From Amaurobius ferox (taxonomy: Eukaryota; Arthropoda; Arachnida; Araneae; Amaurobiidae), in the NCBI GenBank assembly GCA_951213105.1, contig OX578136.1, positions 77,062,437 through 77,126,436 of the forward strand: a stretch of DNA of 64,000 bases, given 5' to 3'. The notes beneath the pieces are model-generated. The model saw nothing but the letters and a program-made list of their open reading frames with translations, ran no database searches and was not told where the DNA came from. Shown here piece by piece: positions 1 to 11,023 of the stretch (positions are counted from its first letter, which is position 1; each line of letters starts with the position of its first letter). The translations under genes and the position numbers were made by a program.

Positions 1-2180
1 TCTTTCTTGTTTAAAATTTGAATTTATTGAAAATATTTGCCAGAAGTTTAAATTTCGACTACGAGTCCCAAACCAGTCTACTTTAATCATAAGGTAAGAG
101 AATATTCAGATGTACTATATCCAAAATGGAAGATTTTAAATTAAAATACACCATTTCGTGCAATTAAAAGACATGGCAATGTACTTCTTTTTTACATATT
201 TCGGTTTAATTATTGCATATACATAATAAATACATCGACTAATGCGAAAAAGTGATAATAAAAAAATAATACATCGCGAAAATAATTCTATTTTTACATT
301 ATTTAATAGAATAATATTGAAAAAATGCAGTTTACTTAATTAGAATTCGGTAAGTTCTTCAAATTTTTAGTTAAGAATTATTTACTGTTTCACTCTTTAA
401 TTAAGAAGCATGCAAAAACAAAAAATATTGTCAGACTAAAATTTGATTATCTATAAAATATTCGTCAAGTTTAAAACGTACTTATTTACTTTCCAGTTTA
501 AAAATATGTGCTTTATTATAGTTTCAAATTAAAGAAAACCTTTCATCATTGTTTGAAACACGCTGATTCCAAGACAGAAAAGAACAAGGGTTTTAATTAA
601 AAACATATCTTTACATTTTTTATTTTTCATAATTCTTAGAAATTCTTACAATGTGTTTACATTCATCTAAATTTAAAACACTGCAAAGGCAATCTTACTG
701 TCGTTAATTTTCTTACGAAAATAATAATTTATTACGTGACAGTAATTCTTGACGTTTATAGAATTTTTTAATATCTCATTTAAACATATTTAGATATGAC
801 TGGGAACTTACTTTATATTAATGTTTAATTACATATAATTTTAGTCAGAGTAATTCTCAAATTGCAGTTTTGAGCTCCGAATTATTACGAACTTCTTTAA
901 TAGTAAAATTTGCCTTGAGGAGAAATAATTTCTCTAAAAGTTCATTATCCTATCTTATGTCCAAATGTATTTTGGGAATTGTTCTTGCTTTTTGTACCTG
1001 GAATGGAAAATTTCGGCATAATAATAATTTAAACAGACAATAGTGTTTTTTCAATTGAATAATCATTTTAACGTAACCGTAATTTTAGATTGTATTCTAT
1101 AGATCAGTATTTATCAAAAAATAATATCGATATAATGTTCATAAATTTTACAAACCAAAATGTACTGAAATGGGATGAATAAGGAAGCATGCGATAGAAT
1201 TAAAAAGAAGAAGAAAAAGAAGAAGTAATAGTCATATGTAGTCAAGATCATATTGAAATGAAGAACTAAACCTGCAGCATGGCCGTTTGATAAGAGAATG
1301 CATCCTACAGCATTGACAATGCATCTCCTGCCCATCAAAAACAGTTAAAGTTCTGTCACGAATATCTTGACGATAGTACTAGATCATCGACGTTAGTATT
1401 AGTCTATTATTACAAAGTTGGCGTCTGTTATTACAAACTTCTGGTGGACTATCTAGTATATTAAAATCCAACAAATGAAGTTTTAATCGGTCAATTTTTC
1501 TACATTGTTTATCAAAACAAACCGTTCGTTGCATGAAGTGCTTATGCGCAGTATGAATCCCACTACTACGAATGCTCCTTGAACACATAGCTTAGGTTCG
1601 TGTTTTTGTGATTGGAGAGAGAGCGTTGAAAAAATCTCGCTCTGCGCATTCGCGGCATACGTTGTTCCGATTCTATTGAAAATATGATCTTTCTGTGCAC
1701 AAGTAGTAGCATCGTTTTCATTGGATTGAGAAGGTTGAACACTGGATTTTTAATATATGAGAAAATGATCAAGATTGTAACCTACTTACTGCTGAAGACT
1801 TTCCATGAAGTCCAGTCATTTTTTAATGTATCTAGCCATAACGTGGACCCAAATATTGGTAACACTGGTCTTAAGTTCACGTTCCAATAAAATAAATATC
1901 ATTGCATATTCTTCCTAAGTCGGAGTAGTACATCACACATTATTCCTAGAAAGACAACTAATTTGCTGTGGGTGAGTGACATTGGTACTATTGATTCAAT
2001 AAGCCTTCGTTATTATTACCGAACTATTTTGTGTACTCTAAAACTCTAAAACTGTAAATTATTTGTTCAATATAGCATGACTAAATATGCATGTTTTCGT
2101 ATGGTTTACTCATCATGTATGCATTTACAATCACGGATCATAATTTGTTTCTAATTTTTACAATAGTGCTTTATTTTTCT
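1..2180. other. AT-rich intergenic stretch, nothing recognised
   Basis: No reading frame with recognisable protein similarity, no clear repeat and no RNA-like fold. A purine-rich GAA/AAG tract lies near 1203-1226. Short open frames here have no domain signature and are probably chance. Confidence 0.5.
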
Positions 2181-2181
2181 A

Positions 2182-2390
2182 TTAATCAAATTTGTAAGTG
2201 TAGAATTCAAGAAACAATGTTATTGGTATAGAACAAAGATCTTGGCCTTCCCGTCGCTGTCTTTTCCTGAAGCTTAGCGAGATCCTCTTGGCAAGGCAGT
2301 TTTTCTGCATTCTTATTTCATGTGCTGCCCAATTAAGACGTTTAATTTTAACCACTTTTATGATATCAGTTTCCACATAGCTCTTATAGA
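2182..2390 (-). pseudogene. non-LTR retrotransposon ORF2 3' scrap
   Basis: The minus strand reads IKRLNWAAHEIRMQKNCLAK, which resembles the segment after the reverse transcriptase in arthropod non-LTR ORF2 proteins (usual form: DIVKxIKxxRLRWxGHxxRM followed by a basic stretch). Only about 60 residues remain. There is no RT catalytic motif, no 3' tail and no second fragment nearby. It aligns by eye with the same region of the larger fragment at 30340-31067. The call rests on one motif, so it could be a chance match. Confidence 0.35.
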
Positions 2391-3344
2391 ATTAAAAATA
2401 ATACCTTTTTCTTCACTGGTTGTCTCTTCTTAAGCTAAAAAAATACACGAAGCGTTTTCCTCTCAAAAACTGTTACATATATTTCGTCACCACTTATGAG
2501 TGTCTGTCTCTTTAAGCCATAATTCAAAACAGGCCTTATAAGAGTTTTATAAAGCAGTAATTTAGTCTTTGGAAATGAATTACGACTTTAAAAGTTCATG
2601 TGCCGAAAAATATATATTTTATTTACATAATCTTACCTCGTGAGTATAGCAAAAATTGCGAACACTGCGATGTTGTCCTAGAACAACCTGCTAAATGTAT
2701 TTCTATAATCAGAGTCAACTTACTTAATCTGTAAAGTGAACCATTGGTCATTGACTAAATATTTTGCTTTTTAATTATAATATATATTAAGGTAGCTTTC
2801 AAAGATTCAAACATGCCTTTACAAATAATACTTTACATAAAAACAAGTCATTCAATCCTACTAGAGAGATCTGTCTGTGAGGCGATGTGCATACCAGCAA
2901 TATTTACCGAAATATCAAGACAGAACTGCGATGGATCTGATTGTTACAATGTATAGCTAGTACGTACAATTTAACTGCACTGGATATCACTGGCTTTGAC
3001 TTTGGGCACTTGGCACAAGGAGCGAATTTGTTCGACTCTGGATATTTTCAATTTGATTCCAAAAGCACTACTTTTTATTTTTCGCAACAGTCAACATTAT
3101 TTTTTTTCATTCATCATCTTCATAGCTCGAAGATCTTTCTCAATCTGCTGCCTGCCTTTCTTTAAGTAACCCTAATTCATTTTTATCATGCTACGGAGTA
3201 ACACGTCTTCCTTGTGTTCGACTGACTTTGAAAGATGTCTTAGGGCCGGTCCTTTTTTGATATAGCGTTTTCGTCTCTTTTTGATGTAGCCCTTACGAGT
3301 CAGACCCGGTAGCATGGGTTACGCCCAAGTAAACATCATGATTC
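2391..3344. other. AT-rich stretch, nothing recognised
   Basis: No repeat unit, RNA or convincing coding signal seen. An open frame at 2941-3165 has no recognisable motif. Confidence 0.45.
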
Positions 3345-4075
3345 TCCAACATGTTGATGGCATTGCAAACTAGTGAATTTATGGGTTGTAAACCTTGTTC
3401 AACTCTAATACCAAACCTGGTGCCTATTCGTCTGAATTGTTTCGGTAACTTGTTTTACATCATTACGTATATTTTAAAATATATATTTCTGTATTTAGTC
3501 TCACATTCCTTCAAATTGCTCGTTCAGCTGACATGTCAATACTGGTGCCTCTTCGTCTGAATCCTTTGTTCAGCTTGTTACACATTACGGAATATTAATT
3601 GAAATATATATTACCTTATTTAGTCTCACATTCTTGCAAGTTGTTGAATTTATGGGTCGTAAACCTCGTTTAACTGAAATGTCAATCCTGATGCCTATTG
3701 GTCTGAATCATTTCTTCTATTTGTTTCACACCATAGCGTATTACTTGTAATATATATTGCTTTATTTGAACTCACATTCTTACATATTGGTAAATTTATG
3801 GGTTGTAAACCTCGTTCAACTGAAATGTAAACCCTGGTGCCTATTCGTCTGAATCATTTATTTAGTTTGTTTCACATCATGGCGTATTACTTAAAATGTA
3901 TAGTGTTTACTTAACCTCACATTCCTGCAAATTGGTAAATTTATAGATCGAGAACTTCGTTCAACTGAAATGTCAATTCTGGGGCCTATTCGTCTGGATC
4001 CTTTGTTCAGGTTCTTTCCCACTATGGGGTATTACTTGAAATATATATTGCTTTACTTGGTCTCATAGTCCATAT
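3345..4075. repeat. tandem array, ~146-bp monomer, five units
   Basis: The phrase GGTGCCTATTCGTCTGAAT recurs with its TGCCT (or variant) at 3421, 3546, 3692, 3838 and 3983. Spacings are 125, 146, 146 and 145, and the short first spacing looks like a ~21-bp internal deletion. Each monomer also carries ATTTATGGGTTGTAAACC, TCAACTGAAATGTCAA, a CATTACGTATTACTTG-like stretch, AAATATATATTGCTTTA and TCTCACATTC in that order. Monomers differ by many substitutions, so the array is old. It has no coding potential. Confidence 0.85.
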
Positions 4076-4848
4076 AAACTTCTATTAGAAGCCATAACTT
4101 TGTTCTGAATTTCTGAAATAATTTTATTACTGCGGTTCACCAAATGCAATTAAGTAAGTTCTGCCCAAATGCAATTAAGTAAAATTGTGAATAGTCTTGA
4201 TTTATGCTATATATGTCGTAGAAAATTAAAAATATATTGAAAATATTTAAGGATGAATTCCGACGTACTGACTTCCTAACATGTGCAATTATAACAGATA
4301 CTCCTTTTCATAAACTCAAATTTACTAGTATACTCGTATTACTTTTCTACAGATACATAAGATTTAACCATGTCAATCTACACCTTAGCTTTCGAATTTT
4401 CGAAAGTTCAGCTGTTCAGAAAATCGATTTCAACCACTTACATACTTTGTTAAACTTCACTTCCGACATCAAAAGTGTTATCCCTCAGGCAATTTAAGTA
4501 TTTTAGCATAGGTTTTACAAGTTATTCAGAACTGGAAGAATTTGAGGACTTTTTCAGTACTGATAAAATGTTTTACATTTTGTATTTTTCGTTATCTATA
4601 TAAATAGGGAGATTTTTTTATTAGTAGTTCATATTTTTAAGCTATTTTGAAATATTTTATATATAAAACTAGTTGCAATATTTTAAAGAGAATTCTCTGA
4701 TGCATTAGCACTGGTTTCCTTTAAGCTTTCTGCTTTAGTGCATAAAACACTTTATTGCAAAATTAAAAATAACTATAATTTAGATGTTGCTTACATGGTT
4801 TCATGTTTTCAATATAATGTATGCAAATGGGTAAATAATGTATATAGT
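4076..4848. other. AT-rich stretch, nothing recognised
   Basis: Contains an unassigned open frame (4237-4497) with no motif, and a direct duplication of CCAAATGCAATTAAGTAA near 4140-4181. No RNA or mobile-element signature. Confidence 0.4.
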
Positions 4849-5065
4849 GTATGTAAAATATTGAGTATGTGTAAAATAACGAGTATGTATAAAATAATGC
4901 GTATATGCAAGTTAAGTATGTGTAAACTAATGAGTATGTGCAATTTAAGTATGTGTAAAATAATGAGTATGTGCAATTTATGTATGTGTAAAAAATGAGT
5001 ATGCGCAATTTAAGTATGCGTAAAATAATGAGTATGAGCAATTTAAGTATGTGTAAAAGGGAAAT
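4849..5065. repeat. minisatellite of GTATGTGTAAAATAATGA / GTATGTGCAATTTAA units
   Basis: About a dozen short units (15-18 bp) alternate between a GTGTAAAATAATGA form and a GTGCAATTTAA form, giving a higher-order period near 34 bp. Open frames spanning it on both strands translate as monotonous MCKI/SMCK-type or YTYL-type repeats and are not genes. Confidence 0.85.
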
Positions 5066-5112
5066 ATTGAGTATTGTAAAGACCACTTTAACGATAAGAA
5101 CTTGTAATACCA

Positions 5113-5955
5113 CCCAGTAGCTCAACAGTATAGAATTGGCTGGCCAATACTTAGAACCGCGGTTCAATTCTCGGTTGAGGCATCAGCCTTCTTAATAATG
5201 TTGCCTGAACAAATTTACCCTGTTGGTAAGTGTAAATATATAACTGGTCTTAATGTGACCCTAGAACGACTAGCATGCATTCAGTGGACTCTGGTATATT
5301 AAGTGCAGATTTCAAATCAGGACAATCGGCATGCCGGAAGTTAACCTGGGGATGAAAGTAGCAGATGAAGGCAAAATTGCGGTAAAAACAGCAAGAGGCG
5401 GTCAGTTGGATTGTCAGTTGTACATCAATCTGACATTAGAGGGTGGAGAAGTCAGAGTCCACTTCTGCGATAAGGGTTTGCAACTCCGTCCCAGTAGTTC
5501 AATGGTACAGCTTCGGCTGATCAATACGAAGATCCGTGCTTTGACTCCCAGTTGTGTCATTAAGATTCTTTACAATGGCGTCCGAACAAATGAAGCCCGT
5601 AGGTTAGTGCAAAGATGTCGGTAGACTGAAAGTGACCTCAGAACGACTAACGGATTCAGTGGACTTTGGTATATTAAGTATCGATTTCAAATCAGGACAA
5701 TGATCATGCCGGAAGTCAACCTGGAGAATAAAAGTAGTAGAAAGAGGCTAATCTGAAGTATAAATAGCAGGAGGTGATCAATCAGATTGTTAGTTTCAGT
5801 TGTCCGTTGTACATCAATCTGACATTAAAAGGTTGTGAATACAGAGTATACTTCGACGAGAAGAGCTTGCAATTCCGACCAAGTAGCTCAACAGTTGAGC
5901 GGCGACTGGTCAGTATAAAGAACCGTAGTTCGATTCTAAGGACATCAAAGTTCTT
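5113..5955 (+). mobile_element. three tandem tRNA-derived SINE-like units
   Basis: A tRNA-like head recurs at about 5113, 5490 and 5879 (spacing 377 and 389). It begins CCCAGTAGCTCAAC (A-box-like), and about 40 bases later has a B-box-like GGTTCAATTCTCGG (first unit) or AGTTCGATTCTAAGG (third unit). The bodies between heads also match: CCTAGAACGACTA, CAGTGGACTCTGGTATATTA, TTTCAAATCAGGACAAT, TGCCGGAAGT and TTGTACATCAATCTGACATT recur in order. The second head has a poor B box. The frame at 5331-5624 lies inside the repeat and is not a gene. A minus-strand relative lies at 7786-7876. The B box and shared body suggest a Pol III SINE, but no functional tRNA fold is claimed. Confidence 0.65.
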
Positions 5956-6234
5956 TACAATATATGAAAAAGGGAAATATTGAGCATTTGTAAAAGAGAA
6001 AAATAGATTATAAAAGAAAATTATTGCCATAGTGTAATTCCGATTGATGGATTTATATTATCTGAGCAACCCTAAACAAGAATCTAAATTAGTAAAAAGA
6101 CGTTTATAAGCGGTTTTAACTTAAATATATCCTAAACCACGTTAAGAATTTCTGTGCGTTGCCTTCAGGAAGTGAAGCCGAGTCCAGGAAATATATTACG
6201 TATTTATCCTCTACAACTATGATTAAAGAAATGT

Positions 6235-6330
6235 TTTTGTTTATCTGTCTATCTCTGAGTCATGATCAAGAATAACTTGAGGACGGATCAACTGATTTGC
6301 ATACTTTTACACTAGTTTATAAAGCTGAAT
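6235..6330 (+). repeat. isolated microsatellite-plus-core fragment
   Basis: TTATCTGTCTATCTCTGAGT is followed by AACTTGAGGACGGATCAAC and GATTTGCATAC. This resembles the microsatellite-then-core module of the Helitron-like families elsewhere in the window, without their ends. Probably a decayed copy. Confidence 0.35.
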
Positions 6331-6378
6331 AAGAAGCAGATTTATGGTTATATATACTTTGTGCATAATGCTTTTATA

Positions 6379-7545
6379 CACAGCCTTCCAAAAATGTTGA
6401 ATTCGATTCAGATACTCAAATAGTGTATTTCATTTGGTAAAACTTACTGTTGTCGTCAATGGGGATATATATGCACGTATCAAATAGTATGTCCAATGGC
6501 GATGTACTCCTCGAATAACATTGCAATTAGGCGGAGTATATGAATGACTGGTTTGTGTCGGAATGTTTCAATGCTCAAAAAATATTTTTCGAATAGTATT
6601 AGGGTTGATTTTGGATTAGATTAGATTTGGTGTGGTAAAAAGAATGTGTTTAGGCTGTTCTCATTTTTGGCAAGTTGGAAGGGCTGGGGCAGGACATAAA
6701 ATAAAGAAAATCGCCAGTTTCTTTACTATGGACAACGCAACCACCCGACATTCTTTCTCTTCCCGGATGAGTCACGATTTAACTTAGATTGAGACAAAAG
6801 ACGTGTAACGATAAGGATAGAATGAGAAATACGCAACTATACAAATACCATCCTTGAATACCACGTCTTTAGTCGTGGTAATGTGATGGTATGTGCTGGA
6901 ATTTCTGTGAACTGCCGCACCGATCTGCAAGTGTTAACTGGATGTACTGTGATGGCGGAAAGGTATCGAAAGCAAGTTCTTAATTTCTTTATGATACCCT
7001 GATGCATCAGTGGGTCCAAGTTATCTGTATTGATGCTAACGCTCGTTCATACAAAGAAAGCCTGGTGGATCAGTAACTTGAGAGCGAAAGTATTGGTAAA
7101 GTGTAGTGGCCCGTAAATTCTACGGAACTAAATTCCATCCAAAATATTTGGGATAAATTTGGAAGCGGGGCTACAGTGCTACGGTTTTTCTACAGGCACG
7201 GCAGTTATTGCCTTCTGTTTGCTCTGGATCACCTAGCTGAAGGGGTGAAACGTTAATGTGAAGCTTATATCAAAGTCAGGGAATACACATACCATTTTAA
7301 GGCTTCTTTGGTTCGTTTGTATAGCATACAGCACTTTTTCAGAATAAATACGATGACTAAATGTGAAGAAAACATTTAAAGGGTAAAAATTATACCTAAA
7401 TATATTTTCTATAATTTTATTGTTATATACTCAGGAATATATTTCTCAATTGACTACATTCTTGTGAAATTTGGTGTGAATGGCAGATGATTTTTTTTAA
7501 TTATGTCGGCTTTACTACCGCATGCTTAACTTTTGGAAGGCAGTG
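6379..7545 (+). mobile_element. Tc1/mariner-superfamily element, decayed
   Basis: The ends are near-inverted repeats: left CACAGCCTTCCAAAAATG, right (reverse complement) CACTGCCTTCCAAAAGTT. Each is flanked by TA (6377-6378 and 7546-7547), as expected for Tc1/mariner TA duplication. The length of 1167 bp is slightly below usual Tc1 size, which fits internal deletion. The interior holds a broken DDE transposase in the same orientation (separate entry). Confidence 0.8.
6724..7330 (+). pseudogene. Tc1-like DDE transposase, stops and frameshift
   Basis: Cut-and-paste transposase remnant. In one frame FPDESRFNL (6760-6786) carries the first catalytic Asp. DKRRV follows, then about 25 codons later VMVCAGISVNCRTDLQVL, the usual MVWAGIS block. 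This frame has in-frame stops near 6790 and 6826 and ends at 7000-7002. In another frame IDANARSYKESLVDQ (7029 on) matches the second-Asp block (family form DNARPHxA). LNSIQNIWDKFG (7128 on) matches the LNPIEHxWD third-acidic block, with the position of the acidic residue changed. The N-terminal DNA-binding part is not recognisable. All three blocks are in the expected order, so the family call is firm, and the gene cannot be functional. Confidence 0.75.
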
Positions 7546-7785
7546 TATATAAAACTGAAAATTCCAAAATGAGTTTTTAAGCAACATGTCTCCAGAAATT
7601 GAAATACTAATTTAGTAATACTTTTATCAAGCAATTAAACTAAATATAGGCCATGTTTTTATATAAAGTGTCAAGTTTTTTTATTTCTACATATCTTCCT
7701 AAAACTGTGGGAATTAAAATGCTAGTTTTGTCTCTTATTATGAACATTACAATTAAAATGTAATCCAACCGATTTATACACTTTG

Positions 7786-7876
7786 TAAAGAACCTTTCTG
7801 CCCCAGCTGGGAATCCAACCACGAATCTTCGTACTGGCATCAGCTGACGCTTTATCGTTGAGCTACTGGGACGGAA
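7786..7876 (-). mobile_element. tRNA-derived SINE-like head, minus strand
   Basis: The minus strand reads CCGTCCCAGTAGCTCAACG, then about 45 bases later GTGGTTGGATTCCCAGC. This is the same A-box/B-box arrangement as the tandem units at 5113-5955 (CCCAGTAGCTCAAC; GGTTCAATTCTCGG). The body lies to the left (toward 7640) and is too diverged to delimit. Confidence 0.55.
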
Positions 7877-8465
7877 TTACAAACTCTTATCGTCGATCAA
7901 GATACATCTGAGATGGAATTTTGTGCTCGTGACTTTATTGACCCCCGGGGGGAAAGTTATCATCAAGTATGGAATCGATCGAATGATTTTGTGAAGCAAT
8001 TTAAAGTGATAAGTAGCACTCTAATTGTTATCATTTAGTTCAACGATACCGATTTTTCAAAATTTTACTAGTAAAATTTGAAAAAAAAAATAACGCAAGC
8101 TACTTAAAAATTGATTATGGTATGAGAAAGTCGAGTTGAGCCACTCTCCAGTAAATTCTGCTCTTTCATTTTCTTCGCTCATTTTTTCGATTTCCATTTC
8201 TTTTCATTTATTTTGTCTGTTTTAAACCCTTCACTCAGGATTATTTTTCTACTTTTCGTACCATTTTATTTATTTGTATCATTTTTGCATTCATTAACGT
8301 TTTCTGTGTCTATGTATATTATCTACGTATGCCAGCGTGTTGTTCATTTGTATTTTTCCTGTCGTTCCTTCCAACTGCACCACACCCTTTTGGTGAGCTG
8401 GACGGCCTAGATGATAAATAAATAAATACGTCTTTATGATTTCTACTGATATACATAGAATTTAA
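7877..8465. other. unassigned sequence
   Basis: A GC-rich patch (CCCCCGGGGGGAAAG, about 7943-7957) and a pyrimidine-rich stretch 8160-8350 stand out. No gene, RNA or repeat assigned. Confidence 0.4.
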
Positions 8466-9746
8466 ACAAGAAAGATTAATCATGCTTAAAGCATTGATTA
8501 TGAAACACTTTCAAACTTCAATGCAATTTTATTTAAACATGCCTGAAATGCAAAACCTTCCTCGGTAATATTTTAAAACTTATCACAATACTACATCAAT
8601 TTATTATATTTGAAACTTTAAACCTTCATCGAAAAAAATTAACTTCATTCAAATGACGGCATTAAAACATAAATTGCCTGGTTTAAACATATCTAAAAGG
8701 TGATACATTCCTCGGTAATAATTTTAGAATTATCATAATACTACAATAGATTATTATATTTGAAAACTTCATCGAAAACAACTGAAATTCATTCAAGTGA
8801 CGTCATAAGAAAAATAACACACCTGCCTCTCTCTATAAAAGCAACATTTCATTCATGTCATTCATCACAATACTATAAAAATTTATATTATTTAAAAATT
8901 AAGACCATGGAACTGCAAGTAAGTAAACTCTATGCGTAAAACTTCATCGAAAATTATCGTCCTCCTCTTTCTAAAATCGATGAATATTTCATTCATATCA
9001 GCCATGCAGACTCCATGGACTAAATGATTTTGTGTTAAAGAATTACAGCGATTCTAATACAACTCATTCTACATATTTTGCTGTTTACATTTTACATAGG
9101 TGAAAAATAGGCTTAATAGTAGAAATAATCAAATTTGAATGAGCATTTAAACTGAAATATATTGTCATTGCGTTGTTTCAGTATGTAGATGCACAGAATT
9201 TAGGCAAAAATAAAGTAGTTTTAGGACGGATACAACACTCAATATGAATTAAAAAGAACTTTAAAAATCACGATTTTGAGACAAGATGGATGCCATATAT
9301 CATTTTGAAGTGGGTCATGTGATCGTTTCATATCATGGACACATGATCGCTTCATATAAGAGGTGTTATTATTATTTTAATTTTTAATTAAAAACTACTG
9401 AATATATTTCGCTGCATTTTTTTTATATATTTTATGGAACAATTTGAATATTGCCTAAAATTTTCGAAGCAATTTGTGAATTTTAAATCCGCTTAAAAAA
9501 TGCTTGAAAAATTAGGTCCCATAGGGCTCAATGTATTCCATTTTTTCAACCCGGGTTCAATCCAAAACTAATTGGGTGATGTTATTCATTTATATTCCCA
9601 TGGGTCCTATAGACCGTCTGAACAACATACTAAAATTTCATTTTGATTAGGTCATTTTTACGGCAGTTATCGCGCTAACGGACAGACAGACAGACAGACA
9701 GAATGAACAAAGTCATAAACACTTTTCAACTTTGTTGTAAAGTGTT
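8466..9746 (-). mobile_element. family B Helentron-like element (copy 1)
   Basis: Family B in the minus orientation. The 5' end AACACTTTACAACAAAGTTG is at 9746 and the 3' end GATTAATCTTTCTTGT at 8466, about 1.28 kb. From the 5' end it has a 25-bp imperfect palindrome (CACTTT...AAAGTG), a CTGT/CTGT microsatellite, CAGACGGTCTG-type sequence, an ATATGGCATCCATCTTG block, roughly 145-bp imperfect tandem monomers (GACGTCATTTGAAT...ATTACCGAGGAATGTAT), and a terminal hairpin of ATCAATGC/GCATGATTGAT type. There is no coding capacity. T runs flank both ends. Sister copies lie at 13790, 33239, 44394 and 57719-60342. Confidence 0.75.
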
Positions 9747-10450
9747 AAAAACTAAAATTATATCACATTAGATTCCAATTTTCAAAAACATAATAAGCAG
9801 ATTGCAGTTTGCAAAACTTTTCTCGATATAATTGCTGCGGCAACAAAAGATTTATACTTGAGGCAATATCATTGCCTCTTCAGAATAGTTGTCAAAAGTT
9901 TGGAAGAGCTGAAATAAATTTTGAAGAAATTAATCGATAAATAGCAAGACATGTCGGTTGATAAGAAAAGATCTGTACATAAAGCAGTAAAATTTTTAAA
10001 GATTCGGTATATCTTTATAATTTCCTGATATTTCATTCCAAAGCCGCTATATACACTCGGGACCAACGAGTTTCAATTTCAAATTATACGCCGAATGATA
10101 ATTTTGCATGGATAATACGAATATTATTATCATTTTAACTTTTTATATGGGAATGGAAAATATTAAAAAACGTTTTTAAAGAAAAAATATAATTATAAAT
10201 ATTTAGGGGATTTGAAAATATATCAAATTTCATGTAGCGGTGGATATAATTTCTAATTCAATACAGTGGTTCGAAATAAAATAAAATACAAATGTATTAC
10301 CTCCACTTCAGAATAGTTATTACAAGTATAGAGGATGTGAAATAAATTTTTAAACAATTGCTCAATAAATAGCATGGCATTCCGAATGATAAGAAAATAA
10401 CTGTAGACAAAGAAGTAAACTTTTGAGAAATTCGATATATCTTTATAATG

Positions 10451-10458
10451 CCTTAATA
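10451..10458. repeat. 8-bp target-site duplication, left copy
   Basis: CCTTAATA immediately precedes the left hAT end and is repeated exactly at 13063-13070 after the right end. Eight bases is the hAT norm. Confidence 0.92.
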
Positions 10459-10917
10459 CAGTGGTTCCCAAACTGGGGTCCCCGGACCCCTAGGGGTCCG
10501 CGACGAGGTTTTAGGGAGTCCGCGAACAGCACGCAATATTTAACTAATAAATAGTTAGCTTTAAAAAAAATAAAATTCATTATTTTTCTCCACTCTTTTT
10601 TTATTTTATTTTTTTAAATAAAATAATAATGAACTTTTTTTTCTAAATAACTTTGAATTAAATACATTCATGAAATTAATTTCAAACTGATAGGTTATAT
10701 CTTCAAACATAATTAAATTGTTTGGGAGTAGGTTCCTTTTGGCGCAATGCGATGATTAACGGTGACGATACTCTGATGTAGCTTGGACGTCAAAGCACTT
10801 GTAACTTCGAGCATTAACTCTAAAAGAGACCGGATGACGTCAGCTTTGAATAGAGGGGGACGTAGCGAACATCTCCCGCCTCGCCCGCGGTGATTTACGC
10901 GGGTGTTCCCGCAGAAA

Positions 10918-10969
10918 GTCACATGACATAGCTACTAGCTTTGGTGAGCTACTAGCTATGTCACGTGAC
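10918..10969. other. 23-bp inverted repeat with 6-base loop in hAT 5' region
   Basis: The left arm 10918-10940 (GTCACATGACATAGC...) and right arm 10947-10969 (...GCTATGTCACGTGAC) pair with two mismatches around loop TTGGTG. It lies about 55 bases before the first ATG of the hAT transposase (11024), so it would sit in the promoter or 5' leader. Function unknown. Confidence 0.85.
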
Positions 10970-11023
10970 GTACTTCACTAACGTACTTTCAACCCTGCAG
11001 ATATTTGGTAATTATTTGATAAA

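Noticed and set aside
3345..4075. CRISPR array
   Set aside because: The 146-bp monomers are continuous with no conserved repeat/variable spacer alternation, and the DNA is clearly animal-type.
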